Made by a program: the position numbers and the translations under genes
Shown: in pieces, positions 30,640-41,183 of the stretch
Layout of the letters: each line of letters starts with the position of its first letter
Numbering within the stretch: position 1 is the first letter of the stretch
DNA from: Paralithodes platypus
Lineage: Eukaryota; Arthropoda; Malacostraca; Decapoda; Lithodidae
DNA length: 64,000 nucleotides
Direction: 5' to 3'
Assembly: GCA_032716605.1 (NCBI GenBank)
Contig: CM064552.1
Coordinates: 7,870,525-7,934,524 of the forward strand
Notes under the pieces: generated by a model
Seen by the model: only the letters and a program-made list of their open reading frames with translations
Database searches by the model: none
Told to the model about the DNA's origin: nothing

Positions 30640-31408
30640 GTAAGGTCCTGACTAGCCTCCTGGTTTTCGCATATAGGGCTAAGCCCCAACGCCTTCATCT
30701 CTTCCAGCTACCTTCCTCACCCCCTACTACTTCCTCTGTCCCCTTTATTGCTTCAAGGTATTCAATTATCAAAAATATTGCTTGTCTCAAATACAAAGTC
30801 AAACTCAATTCTTTATTAAACTTTTTAAAGAATTACAGTAACAAAAGTGCTAATAATACAAAGCTTCAAGGATGAGTCTCACATTTCCTATATTCATGTC
30901 ATGCGTCATGCAAACACAGGGGTGGCACAAGGTCCTTATTAGCCTACAGGGGTAAAGCCTATGGAGTAAACTGAACAAGCTTTTCCCTGTGGTATTCCAT
31001 CTCACTCAGACGTTAATGAAGATCAGCAATGTAAATTTCTGTGACTCCACAGTATTCCAGGGAAAATGTTATGTCTCAAATTTCATATATTCACGTCATG
31101 TGTTTGTCCTGTCCGTTCTATTCTACAAAGAGAATATATAAAAAGATACAATTCACGCATGTTGGGTCAAGCCCCTATACCAGCGGTTCCCAAACTTTTC
31201 CAGTACATGATCCCTTTCAGTAGTACCAAACCTACCATGACCCCCACCTTTATAAGCCTTCCGAAAAAATACTAATTTCCAATGGCGCAGATACATTTTA
31301 AAGTTTAATCACAGCAGAGAGAGCAATAACAAAAACAAAAATAAAAAAAATAAAAAAAATAATGCATTAGGAACGTAAATAGTCTTACGACAAAACCTAA
31401 ATATACAA

Positions 31409-31442
<34 letters not shown>

Positions 31443-31800
31443 TAAAAAAAAAATCCTCAAAATCTTGGACCCTCCATGACCCCCAGAAAAAGGCTCATGG
31501 CCCATTTGGGGGTCATACATACATACATACATACATACAATTTTAAGACTGAGTGTTCCACACATAAGTGCAGTTTCAGTCTCATGACCCGCAGTTTGGG
31601 AACCGCTGCCCTATACCTTCATCTCATCTTCCAGCTCCATTCTTCACCCCTATTACTTTGTCCCCTTCCTTGTTTCGAGGCGTTAGTGTTCAATTGTATT
31701 GTTTTTCTCATAATTTCCTATATTCATGTTGTATGCCAGGTGCGAAGGGAATTTTGCCTCCTGATAATATCTGGACTTTCCACCATGACTATTTTACACT
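30640..31800 (+). repeat. Diverged tandem duplication of about 0.5 kb, interrupted by an hAT MITE
   Basis: 'aacgccttcatctcttccag', 'cctactacttcctctgtccc' and 'ttcaaggtattcaatt' near 30690-30760 are echoed at 31616-31700 by 'ccttcatctcatcttccagc', 'ctattactttgtccccttcc' and 'tcgaggcgttagtgttcaatt'. 'tttcctatattcatgtcatg' type phrases recur near 30885, 31080 and 31715. It is intronic and no coding role is seen. Confidence 0.55.
31181..31608. mobile_element. hAT-type MITE with 8-bp target duplication
   Basis: The ends are CAGCGGTTCCCAAACTTTT and its inverse CAGTTTGGGAACCGCTG. The flanks are CCCTATAC at 31173-31180 and again at 31609-31616, the 8-bp duplication expected for hAT transposons. The CAGxGGTTCCCAAACT end is typical of hAT elements in animals. 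The 428-bp interior includes A-tracts, (AT)n and (CATA)n and no coding sequence. Confidence 0.9.
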
Positions 31801-32134
31801 TACCCAAACGTCAACTTTGCGTGGCATATGAAACATATGTCATGCCATGTCATGCCAACAGAAGAACTAGATTCATCTCTTTTTAGGAGGTCTAGCACAA
31901 TAAATATAAACAGAGGAGGGTGTGGTTTACATAACAGGATAATTAGATTTCCCATTTTTGCTGCATCCATGTCTGTACGTGGTGGGTCATGTCCTCTAAT
32001 CTTAACTAACAGTAAAGTAAGGCCAAAACTTGATTAATATGACCCAGGTTTGACACACACTAGAGAATTTTGTCAGTCAATTTGTATCTACTCATTGAAT
32101 CGCTAGTATAATAGATGCCTTTTGAGAACCATAT

Positions 32135-32248
32135 TTTAGCTCGAACGTCCCTTGATTTTGGTCCTGTCACTCTTTCAACTCTGTGGGAGGCACTCGCTGC
32201 AGGCAGTTATGCCTTTTGTCTCCCTCATTCACATAGAAAAAAAAAATG
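32135..32248 (+). mobile_element. Jockey-like LINE 3' end only
   Basis: 'agctcgaacgtcccttgatt' through 'ctgcaggcagttatgccttt' to 'cacatagaaaaaaaaaatgg' matches the 3' end of the copy at 24270-25715, with the poly(A) preserved. Extremely 5'-truncated. Confidence 0.8.
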
Positions 32249-32401
32249 GGGTAATACAGACATTTGAACCCATCGCCTATGCCATGATGCCTGATTGAAA
32301 TGCCTGAAAAAAGGAGTATTATGATGGATAAAGTAGGAAGACCATGCTTATTGTGAACTCAGGACCCAACATATACTGTATATTCCCTCTCTTCCGTACA
32401 G

Positions 32402-32515
32402 CCAACATCGCCATCATCCGGTCATACATCGCTGCCTCCACCCGTTTTAGTGAGAGGACCACAGCCGTTGCCCTCACCTCCGCCTCGCAGGGACTCGGCT
32501 TCATCTTCGGACCAG
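32402..32515 (+). CDS. MFSD8: MFSD8 (CLN7) exon C
   Basis: With the G carried over from exon B, the exon encodes ANIAIIRSYIAASTRFSERT and then TAVALTSASQGLGFIFGP. It aligns with human [20 protein letters not shown] and ALGFILGPVFQ. These are the end of helix 4, the cytosolic loop and the start of helix 5. The RSY and LGFxxGP blocks are the family landmarks. The acceptor is TCTTCCGTACAG at 32401 and the donor is CAG/GTTAGG. Phase 1 at both ends. Confidence 0.93.
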
Positions 32516-32858
32516 GTTAGGCAGCACAGAAGAACGATACTACATTGTAAATAGTGTGTGTTCATATGTAACAAAGTACTCAGAATATGTGTTTCAATCG
32601 TTTACTAGTACTAATATGAACATGTAAACGATTCCAACACTTAAGTACAGTATATCGTTTTTGTTGCATATGAACGCATAGTAATGTGATAGATTTATAT
32701 TAACAAGTGGATCGGTCAGATGTGAGAGAAAACACACAAAAAGAGCTTTTATCTTCTCTTCTCTTAACATTTCGGGCTATGTATAACCCATCCTTGGAGA
32801 AACTCAGTCCCCTTCCCACTTTGGAAAACACTCAAGGGGAGAGCTCACCCCTTTCAAT

Positions 32859-33071
32859 TTAACCTTTTCAGCAAGATAATGCCCTTTTTACCTATATTCT
32901 GGCTAACATTAGACGATTTTATGTAGTTTTAGGTCCTATTGTATTATGCAGATGGTTTATTTACATCGTAATTACCCCTTTGCGTCCTAGGAGTAGATTA
33001 TAAGCTAAAGAATATCGTCTGTTGGGGACCAATTAATTACGAAACTTACGTCATCGTGTTAAAAGGGTTAA
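32859..33071. mobile_element. P1 TTAA foldback element (213 bp)
   Basis: TTAACCTTTTCAGC at the left and GTTAAAAGGGTTAA at the right, with 'attctggctaacattagacg' on the left arm and 'gaatatcgtctg' on the right. The central TTAACCC box has become 'attacccc'. Confidence 0.75.
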
Positions 33072-33549
33072 TAATGAGATTATGTTTCCCTTCCATATAT
33101 TATTTTCAATATGGGAATGGGGAAACTGACCCTAGAGACCCTATAGTAACAGATATCGGTCAACCTCCGGCATTTTGGTACCTCTGGTGTCATTAGCCTC
33201 TCTTTACACTCCTATATTATGTTCATACTCATATGGCACATTTGGCAATATTGGTACAGGATATGTAGTTTGTTTGGTCTGGGATTTGATTTCTACATGA
33301 TCAAAAGTCAGTAATAATGTCACCAAAAGGGCATCCAAAGAGATCCTGTAGTAAGAGAGAGTGTCCCTATCCCCACTAATAAGACTAAGTTGTTGCTTTC
33401 TATTATATTTAAGTAGGTTACCCATTATCTGTAAATATCTGATTCGTTGGTCAATTCAGCCACAAAGAGCGATGTCCACATATAGAATATGTCAAGCAAG
33501 GGAAGATCTGGTGCCATTAATGTATCTGGACCCTGTATTGTTGGCAACA
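33072..33549. other. No feature recognised in intron C
   Basis: AT-rich, unremarkable. Several short open frames without domains. Confidence 0.5.
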
Positions 33550-34407
33550 TTAACCCCTTGAGGATTATGGTGCATTTTGATAGTTTATTCTGGCTATCAT
33601 TATACGATGTTAGGCATCTTAACCCAGCAAGTGTGATAAGCCTCACGGAAGTATGTGTATAGCGAATGCAATGGGGCTCACGGAAGCTAGACCATGAAAA
33701 AACTTTCCAAAATGCCCCAGGGGCTCTCAAGACAAAGAAATATGACATTAGGTGAGATAACTCCCCTCTAGTATTTTCTACCACTCATCCATATGTGTCT
33801 CAACCCTCCTTCCCCATCTTTATCCCACTCTTTCCCCCTCCTCAATTATCATCTATTTTTCCTCTTATTTTCATAATTTATCGATTATTTTCCGCATAAA
33901 TTATTCTCATGCAGTCTCGAAGATACGGGTGAGTCATTTAGAGACCCTTTAGAAGTGCGAGATCTCTCCCACGGAGCTCAGTGTGTTGCGAGATGTTGCA
34001 AAGGGAGGATATATGTCTCTCGCCCTCCCGCCCCAGATTACGACCAGGCGGCAAAAATGTCAATTGTTCACCCCCCAAATGCTATGCCCACTTTTATCGC
34101 TCTTCAAGGTTCATATGTTCATCAAATAAGTAAAATATACGCACATGGAGAAGAAAGAATGCTTTATATGGTAAATATAACTAATTCTGTCAGAATCGAA
34201 GGTAGTTAGTTCGCATATAACTACATTCGGCAACAGGCAATTATGTGCTCCTTGGGTTAAGAAGGATCTATAGGAATCAAATGGGTAAAAGGTATCTCAA
34301 TTTACCCTATAACTCCCACACTATCTTCCTAAGCTAAATAAAATAGTCTAGTTAATAGTAATAAAAACAAAATCTGTCGAAATTCATCATAATCCTCAAG
34401 GGGTTAA
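33550..34407. mobile_element. P1 TTAA element split by a nested P2 element
   Basis: The left part (33550-33622) starts TTAACCCCTTGAGGATTATG and runs through 'ctggctatcattatacgatg'. The right part (34257-34407) continues with 'gaaggatctataggaatcaa', 'tctcaatttaccc' and ends CCTCAAGGGGTTAA. Removing 33619-34256 leaves about 220 bp, the normal P1 length, and restores one TTAA at the junction. Confidence 0.85.
33619..34260. mobile_element. P2 TTAA element nested inside P1
   Basis: 642 bp from TTAACCCAGCAAG to CTCCTTGGGTTAA. TTAA occurs at both edges and once in the interrupted P1 sequence, so the target duplication is exactly TTAA. Related copies at 37960-38567 and 38568-38890 share 'atgccccaggggctctc', 'ctaccactcatccatatg' and 'tttatatggtaaatataac'. 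The internal 84-codon frame at 33955 has no domain. Confidence 0.85.
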
Positions 34408-34779
34408 AACAGTGCCTCACAATAACTTCTTAAAATATTTTCGTCAATTCTTGGGTGACATCTTTTGAACGGCAGCTTTTCGATATGTCCGCCATCTACA
34501 ATATTATGCCTTCAGTTAAATTGCCGATAACCATAATATACAGTATAACCCTGAAATATTGCCAGAAAACGTTGCTAATAGACAAATGACCTAAAGGCTC
34601 TTGTAGCTGTTTTTACATAAAGTAGGCATGATTCAGGTGTGAAAAATTTTGAAGTTTTTTTTATAGTTTCTCTAATGAAATATGTAAATATGTTCATTGT
34701 AAGTGTATTATGATGATAAGGTTATAATTATGTGGTGACTTACAGTGGTGGTGGTGAGAGAGGTATACAAGTTGGTGTT

Positions 34780-34853
<74 letters not shown>

Positions 34854-36285
34854 GGTATATATATACACACACAGTATATTCAATGCTCATCGTATCATTT
34901 ACAATGTTGTATAGGGTAGTGTCATGCTTACTCCATGGCCAACTTTACCTCTCTTCTTTATTTTCTGTCAGCAGTGACTTAGCATCTAGCTTCAAGGTAC
35001 AGTCAGTCCAGTAAGTGTTTAAACTCAAGCGTTAGTAAGTCCAAATATTTACCTCAATGTTTATCACAGTATATGGTAGTTGCTTGACTATGTTGTTCTT
35101 TAATGTATATCACAGTATATTATTGATTGTCACAGTATTTACCTTAAGCATTTATGACAGTAGGACTACAAGGTATATGATAGTAGGTCACACTCATTAT
35201 ATTTGATAAATGTTAGACAGTAGTTACTATGACGGCACCATGATGACCTACAGGTTGTTTTAGATATATCATATTTTATTATAAATCATAGTAGCATTAT
35301 TGCATTTTGTTTTATTTTATTTTTTTCAGAAAGTTATTTAGATAAACTCCTGTTCGGGGATGATTTAGCAATTATTACACTATGACTATGGGCGGCCCGC
35401 CCATTCTTATGGTGGCAATTGTGTATCACTGTATATAATGGTGTTGAATTATTATGTAACTGTTGTGCTGTAATTTGTTTCATGCACCTCAGCAATCCAG
35501 ACAGGCTTGGCAGCATTGCTACCAATGCCTCACCAAGATCACAACTCATCAGGTAGAAAGTATTATGTCTTCTCAATACCCTGCCTCACTTATTTTGTGT
35601 TTGCTATTTTTATTTTGGTGCAGTGTGATTTGAATTCTACATTTTCTATCTAGTGAAGCATAATTTAGTGAGCTTGATTTCAGAGCATACTCCTTTTAGA
35701 AAAACTAAATACATTGGAGGTCACTACATTTTCTAGAGTGACATTTTCATTCCTTTTCATTCTTTCTGTACTAATATGTTAATTGTGATTGTGTTTGAGA
35801 CTACCTAGGTGCCATAAATGAAACGTAGATGTTATGTTGTGTCGGTCTTTATACATGGCACGCATCATATTTCACTAATTCCACAATTACAGTATCTTGG
35901 CATTTTATATATATATATATAACATTTGATTAATGCTTTGTTGTCTTAGATCGTATGCAATGCTAAGTAGAAGTTTTGTTTAACTGTATCCAACTCAATT
36001 GCTAACTTTGTTAATGTGTGAACAAATAATCTGTACATTAAATGAGAGTAGCTGCATATGTGTGTTAGAAGCCAACAAGTGTTATTCAAACTTAATTTTT
36101 ATTTTAAATTTGATCCATACAATATATTTTCAATATGTCAAAAGGAGTTATCTAGTATCCAAACCTTACAACTACTAGCGATTTTCAGCCTTTTCCTCTA
36201 GTCCAGTATATAAAAATGGATAAAATGTCAGATCTTCAGTTCTGTAGTATGTACATTCAAATCATACCACATGTTAAATACAAAC
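34408..36285. other. MFSD8: Intron C: (AT)n and unrecognised AT-rich DNA
   Basis: A long (AT)n run lies at 34783-34851 with a flanking 'accggtatatatata'. Around 34980-35200 'cacagtatat' and 'tttacctcaatgttta' phrases recur as a weak tandem pattern. The remainder shows nothing recognisable. Confidence 0.6.
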
Positions 36286-37087
36286 ATTATCCTCATTATC
36301 CATGTGTCAAAAGAGGAATAAAGAAGTGTGCAAGCTACACTTCTGCTATAGAAATTTGAATCTATACGCACCTTTTTACGTGCGTCAGGAATAATGTAGA
36401 AGTGCACACAATTATGTTTCTTCATAACCTTTTTTTATATGTGTCAGAGCAAAATATAAAAGTTAACAAAATAATATATTTTAAAGATTGAACCATGCTC
36501 TTCTATTAAGTGTGTCAGACTAGAATTAAAGAATGTACAGTTTAATCTTCTGGCAGAGTTGAATCCGTGCATCCTATTTTACATTTGTCAGAGGATGCGG
36601 TCAGAAGTTTGGAAGATTATCTTCTGTAAGAAAGGTATGAAGCCATGCCTCCCTTATGAAATGCATCAGATAAGAAAGACACCGCTGAATTAATGCTTTC
36701 CTTTATACCTGTAGCAGAGAAGCTTGAAGAGGTGTGCAAGTACTCTTCAGTAACATAGATTTAAACTCATACCTTTCTACACGAGTCCAGCGATAATGAA
36801 GAAGTTCTCAAGCTACTCGGTTTGCAACAGATTTTATGTGTATCGGAGTAAATTAAGAAGGGATTAAGCTTCTCTTCTGTTAGATATGTTTGAACCATGC
36901 TGTCCATGTTTCCTGTTTTAAGTGTTTTAGGTTAGATAAAGTGGTGAAGTTTGCACAATTCTTCTGTTCTAGATTAGAACCATGCTCCCTTTTATATGAG
37001 TTTTAGGATTTAGGAGATTGATTTAAGTATTGAAGAGTGTATAATTATATGCTACAGATATTTGAATTAATGCTGTCCTTGTTTTAG
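36286..37087 (+). repeat. Degenerate tandem array ending in the MFSD8 exon D acceptor
   Basis: Units of about 60-80 bases, each resembling 'cttctgttagatatttgaac', 'catgctccctttta' and 'tatgtgtcag', recur about ten times with 3' marks near 36388, 36447, 36518, 36591, 36668, 36789, 36930, 37005 and 37087. The final unit ('acagatatttgaattaatgc' then 'tgtccttgttttag') supplies the true splice acceptor at 37086-37087. Confidence 0.65.
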
Positions 37088-37293
37088 CCATCCAGACCGC
37101 CCTCGCTGTAGCCTTCTCCCAAGGTGACTCTGATACCCCCAACAACTCCACGTCTGTGGAAGGACTCTTTGAGGAGGCCGAGGTGGACGTGGGTGGCCTG
37201 GGGATACAGTGGAACATGTACACAGCCACCGGATGGATCGGCGTTGTTTTGGGGATCATCAATTTCCTCCTCTTCATGCCTTGTATCTTTCAA
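37088..37293 (+). CDS. MFSD8: MFSD8 (CLN7) exon D
   Basis: This exon encodes AIQTALAVAFSQ (helix 5 end), a luminal loop with a possible N-glycosylation site (NNST) and an acidic patch (EGLFEEAEVDVGG), then LGIQWNMYTATGWIGVVLG and the hydrophobic helix 6 ending LLFMPCIFQ. It aligns with human [25 protein letters not shown]/WNMYT is the anchor. The acceptor is CTTGTTTTAG at 37087 and the donor is CAA/GTAGGT. Phase 1 in, phase 0 out. The luminal loop is slightly longer and more acidic than in the human protein. Confidence 0.92.
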
Positions 37294-37959
37294 GTAGGTC
37301 TTTGTCTTTTGTAACTCACTTTGTGGCGAGTTGTATACTCAGAGACGCAAGTTGTGGCTTTTAAGTTTCCAAAGCTATCCTGAAAGGAATCTAATCTTTT
37401 TATTAATTGTTTACCTAGTATATTCATTTCGAGTGTTTAAGTAAGCAGTGCGAGAAGTTAGAGAGAGCCATAACTTGTGTCTTATAGTGTACACTTTAAG
37501 ACACAAATCCTGGCCCAATATGAACCCTCGAACGACGAAAGGAATCGCCGAAAAGTAAATATTAGGTACGCCATTAATGAGAAGATTCAATACAAATCGG
37601 GATAGCTTCGAAAATTTGAGGCCACGATTTATGTCCTAGTGTGTAATATACAATGATCGCGCCAGCTACGCGGGGGTTACGTACCTAGGAGGGGTTAGGT
37701 TCTAGGCCTTCCATAAAGTCCTTCTTTCCAACCCCTTTTAAACTGTTTTCAATACAATTTATGCCACCAACACCATTTACAAGCTATATTATCCCCAATT
37801 CTATTAAATTTAAGTTAATAGCATTACGAGATTCACGGCAGCACAGATCCTTTAGTAAACAGAGACCGACACTCCTCATTGAAGCAGCTGATCGGCAGCA
37901 CAATTCTAAAAAAAATTCAGATATTATTAGTCAGGTAGTGTTTACCTAAGAGCTGCGAC
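37294..37959. other. MFSD8: Intron D, first part: no feature recognised
   Basis: AT-rich sequence with no repeat or exon recognised. Confidence 0.5.
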
Positions 37960-38567
37960 ACTCCTTCGGGAAGGTTTTACTGGGCAACTGTGACGCTTCT
38001 TTCGGTAGATAGACCATAAAAAAATCCCACAAAAGATGCCCCAGACCCGGTGAAGTGGAAGCAATATGTGATTAGGTAGCATATTTCCTGTCCACCACCA
38101 CCTGCCTTCCCTTCACATGTGTTCCCCTCCCCCCCTTCCCCCTACTCATTTATTGGTTATTTTCCCTCCCCCACTCCCTACAAATCTTGTCTCCGCCCCC
38201 CCTCCTCTCCTGGCCTCCTATCTCCCTGTTACATGCGCGGTAGAGAGCTGAGACCTCGGTCTGCCTCAGGCAAGCGATGAAGGCACACCTATGTCTTGCT
38301 CCCTCGTACGCCTCTACCCTCACCTCCCGTCACAATAATGCAGTTTTTCACTGGTTTTTCCTCTATATACCTATTTTCTGTTTCTTAAAAGGTTCATATG
38401 TTCATTATACAAGTAAAATATGTACATATGGAGCAGTAATATTGCTTTATATGGTAAATATAACAAATTTTGTCCGAATTGACCTTTAATGGGGCCGCAT
38501 TGGTGGCACTTTAAAAAACATAGCTCTAGCATATCCCAGGCTAAAGAGGAAGGAAGACAGACCGCCA
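37960..38567. mobile_element. P2-like element, diverged copy
   Basis: 'gatagaccataaaaaaatcc', 'gatgccccagacccggtg', 'atatgtgattaggtag' and, further on, 'aggttcatatgttcat', 'gtaaaatatgtacatatgga' and 'tttatatggtaaatataac' parallel the P2 copy at 33619 in the same order. Ends are not sharply defined on the left. On the right it meets the next copy at TTAA 38568. Confidence 0.6.
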
Positions 38568-38890
38568 TTAACCCAAGAACCGCGATAGGCCTAATGGAAG
38601 GGTCACCATAGCAAATGCGATAGGCCTCACGGTAGCAAGACCATAAACAAAACTTCCAAAACACCCCAGGGGCTCTGAAAACAAAGGAATATGTCATTAG
38701 GTGATATAATTCCCTTCTAGTACTTCCTACCACTCATCCATATGTTTCTCACCCCTCCTTCCCCACCTTTTTCCCCTCTCCCCCCTCCTCAATTATCACC
38801 TATTTTTCCTCTAATTTTCATCATTTATCGGTTATTCTTCGCGCTAATTTCTCTCCCGTGTTTACGTGGCACTAGTGAGTTAAATAAATA
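38568..38890. mobile_element. P2 element, right end lost
   Basis: Starts TTAACCCAAGAACCGCGATAG and follows the 33619 copy closely ('acaccccaggggctctga', 'taccactcatccatatg', 'caattatcacctatttttcc') to about 38870, then is replaced by LINE sequence. Confidence 0.7.
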
Positions 38891-38892
38891 TG

Positions 38893-39397
38893 GGCACCCG
38901 ATCAAAGGCCTTCTCCAGATCTACAAAAACTAGGTATAACCCCTTGTTTTTTCTAAGAACCTCTCTTGCATTTGCCTAAAAATGAAAATAGCATCATTTG
39001 TGCCACATCCTGGCATAAATCCAAACTGCATTTCGCTGTTGGCAACACTTTCCCTGATCATGCATTCAAAGACCCTTTTACTGATTTTCATGACTTGATC
39101 GAGCATTTTCAAGCCCCTATAATTTCCCATGTCTAAGGAGTCACCCTTGCCATTTTATATATTTACAATCACACTTTTCTGCCATGCATCGGGAAATTTT
39201 TCCTCTTTTATGATAGCATTATATAGCTCCGTGACCAATTTTGCCCCAATGTCTCCAGCTGCCTTTAGCATCTCAGCGACAATGCCAGAGCTCCCGGCGG
39301 CTTTCCCGGACTTCATTTTATCTATAGTACTTTTAACAGCTTCGTACCCCATCAAAAGCGGAAGGCCTAGTGCATGTAAGCCTGCCATTGCCCTCAC
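38893..39397 (-). pseudogene. RTE-like LINE reverse transcriptase fragment
   Basis: On the - strand: MKSGKAAGSSGIVAEMLKAA, WQKSVIVNI, then after a frame change GNYRGLKMLDQVMK and GFMPGCGTNDAIF, the fingers/palm region of an RTE-type RT. It corresponds to residues also present in the larger copy at 46.7-48.6 kb (KMKDGKAPGCSDIVAEMIKA). It ends within the palm near 38893; no catalytic YADD. Confidence 0.8.
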
Positions 39398-39411
39398 GTG
39401 TATCGTGGGTT

Positions 39412-39740
39412 AATGTTCATTTCAACCATATTTTATAAAGTGTTACTGAGTGTCTATTTTAACTATTTTTTTTAAAGTGTTACATAATGTCCATATGAAC
39501 TGTATATTTTTCAGTGTTACCGAGTGTCCATATTAAGTGTATTTTTTTAAAGTGTTACCAAATGTCTATTTTAACTGTATTGTTAACAATTTTACCTGTG
39601 TCTATTTTAGCTGTAATTTTATAGTGTTACCTGGTTTCTACTGTAACTGTATTTTCAAAGGTTTTACAGAGTGTTATTTTATCTGTATTTTTTAAAGTTT
39701 TACCGAGTGTCCATTTCAAGCGTCTTATTTTAGCTTGTCA
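39412..39740. repeat. Degenerate 38-40 bp tandem repeat upstream of MFSD8 exon E
   Basis: Units of the type 'gagtgtccatattaactgta' plus 'tttttttaaagtgttac' recur seven to eight times. The array ends about 135 bases before the exon at 39877. Confidence 0.75.
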
Positions 39741-39876
39741 AACCGGTAGCCTAATATTCTTATTTCTTTACTTTTCAATCCACCAATATCAATTTATCTA
39801 AATTATTTAGTGTTATTGAGCATTCATATTAAGTATAATTCTTCACTTACCAAACAACTGATTTTTCCCCCAACAG

Positions 39877-40869
39877 GAGCACCACATTGCAGCTAAGGAA
39901 GCCCAACTGCAGATGAAAAATAATCCCAACCTCACCATGAAGCTGCCCAAGCCGGATTATGTAGGCATCATCAATGTCCTGAGTTCCTTCTTTATTATTC
40001 TCATGATCTACGTTCTTTTGGAAACTCTCGTCGTTCCTATGTGCATCGATATGTATGCTTGGACAGATAAGTTAGCCATCACTGTGGTCGGTATAGGCTT
40101 AAGTATTGCAGGTGCAATGTCCATCGTTACATTTATGTTGGCTGGTTGGTTATCTAAGCGATTTGATGAGAGAAAAGTGTTTATTCTGTTTGGCCTCTTT
40201 CCTATGACTGTGGCCATGCTTCTGCACTTTCCCATGGGTAGCACTTATCCTAAAATGAAGAACTGCACATCTCTGCACCCTATCACCACACCTTCTCCTG
40301 AAATAACTTCTCTGCCAATGAACATTACTGATACCTTTACTACCTTAAGTACATTGTCTATAAGCGCTGAACTGACAACAATAGAAACAATATTAGATGA
40401 TACTGAAAAAGATAGAGCTAATTTAGAATCGGTAAATGACACCCTCAATCTAGCATCAATGACAACTTTAAGACGGCGACGACGCCACGCAGTGAGGGAT
40501 CACGACTGTGATGATTTAGGATGCCCCACTGCTCAAGAATGGTGCCTATATACACCCATCATTGAAAAGTCACAGCTGGTCGTCGCTAACATCGTGGCCA
40601 TCTTTGGGTACCCGATCGCCTTCACTATTGCCAGCTCTCTCTTTTCTAAATTGATTGGTCCCAAGCCTCAGGGTGTGTGGATGGGTATTCTAACAAGCAC
40701 TGGCAGTCTCTCGCGGGTAACTGGCCCCATCATTGTGACATATATGTACACAGACCTAGGTACACGGTGGACATTTGGTATTCTCTTTTTCATCATGCTA
40801 TTTACACTTGTCTGTAACATTGTTTTCTACAAAAGACTTTCGCCCATGCAGGTTGGCAGAAGACCATAA
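39877..40869 (+). CDS. MFSD8: MFSD8 (CLN7) terminal exon E
   Basis: 330 codons plus TAA (40867-40869). Order: cytosolic linker, helix 7 (IINVLSSFFIILMIYVLLET, then VVPMCIDMYAW matching human ITPLTMDMYAW), helix 8, the loop GWLSKRFDERKV, helix 9, a long luminal loop from about 40240 to 40545, then EWCLYTPIIEKSQLVVANIV (helix 10), SSLFSKLIGPKPQGVWMGIL (helix 11; human GPKPQGVYMG) and helix 12 ending YKRLSPMQVGRRP. The luminal loop holds NCT (40261), NIT (40321) and NDT (40435) glycosylation sequons and five consecutive arginines (40471-40485), and is roughly twice the human length. The acceptor is CCCCCAACAG at 39876, phase 0. Five exons give 518 residues without the N-terminus. Confidence 0.95.
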   Translation, partial: EHHIAAKEAQLQMKNNPNLTMKLPKPDYVGIINVLSSFFIILMIYVLLETLVVPMCIDMYAWTDKLAITVVGIGLSIAGAMSIVTFMLAGWLSKRFDERKVFILFGLFPMTVAMLLHFPMGSTYPKMKNCTSLHPITTPSPEITSLPMNITDTFTTLSTLSISAELTTIETILDDTEKDRANLESVNDTLNLASMTTLRRRRRHAVRDHDCDDLGCPTAQEWCLYTPIIEKSQLVVANIVAIFGYPIAFTIASSLFSKLIGPKPQGVWMGILTSTGSLSRVTGPIIVTYMYTDLGTRWTFGILFFIMLFTLVCNIVFYKRLSPMQVGRRP

Positions 40870-41183
40870 CAGTATTTTTGTCATAGCTACAATAAGAAAA
40901 GGTTCTTAATAGGAATGTGTAATGGACATTCCTTATTTTTACACATGGTTTGTGTTAGTAGGGAATTATGCATTTTATTTGAACATTTTAAAATGTTATT
41001 CTTGTGATATCAAGTTCAAGAATAATGCAATAGTGGTGTTGAAAGAGCAACGTACTTACTGTCTCAGGTTTCACAGTGCCGGGAAGACAAGACTGGATAA
41101 TATAAAAGTAACACCTCACACTTTCGGACTATTTGGGGGTAGAGCCTGTCCGAAAGAGTGCTTTTCCAAATGTCTGACTCTCC
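40870..41183 (+). other. MFSD8: Probable MFSD8 3' untranslated region
   Basis: Sequence after the stop has no further splice or coding signal. No clear AATAAA was picked out close to the stop, so the transcript end is undefined and may include the foldback at 41184. Confidence 0.4.

Larger units (their letters stand above)
28382..32401 (+). other. MFSD8: MFSD8 intron B (4.0 kb)
   Basis: The interval between phase-1 exon ends holds a TTAA element (28485), a 56-bp satellite (29387), a diverged tandem duplication with an hAT MITE (30650-31800) and a LINE 3' end (32135). No additional exon was recognised. Confidence 0.8.
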
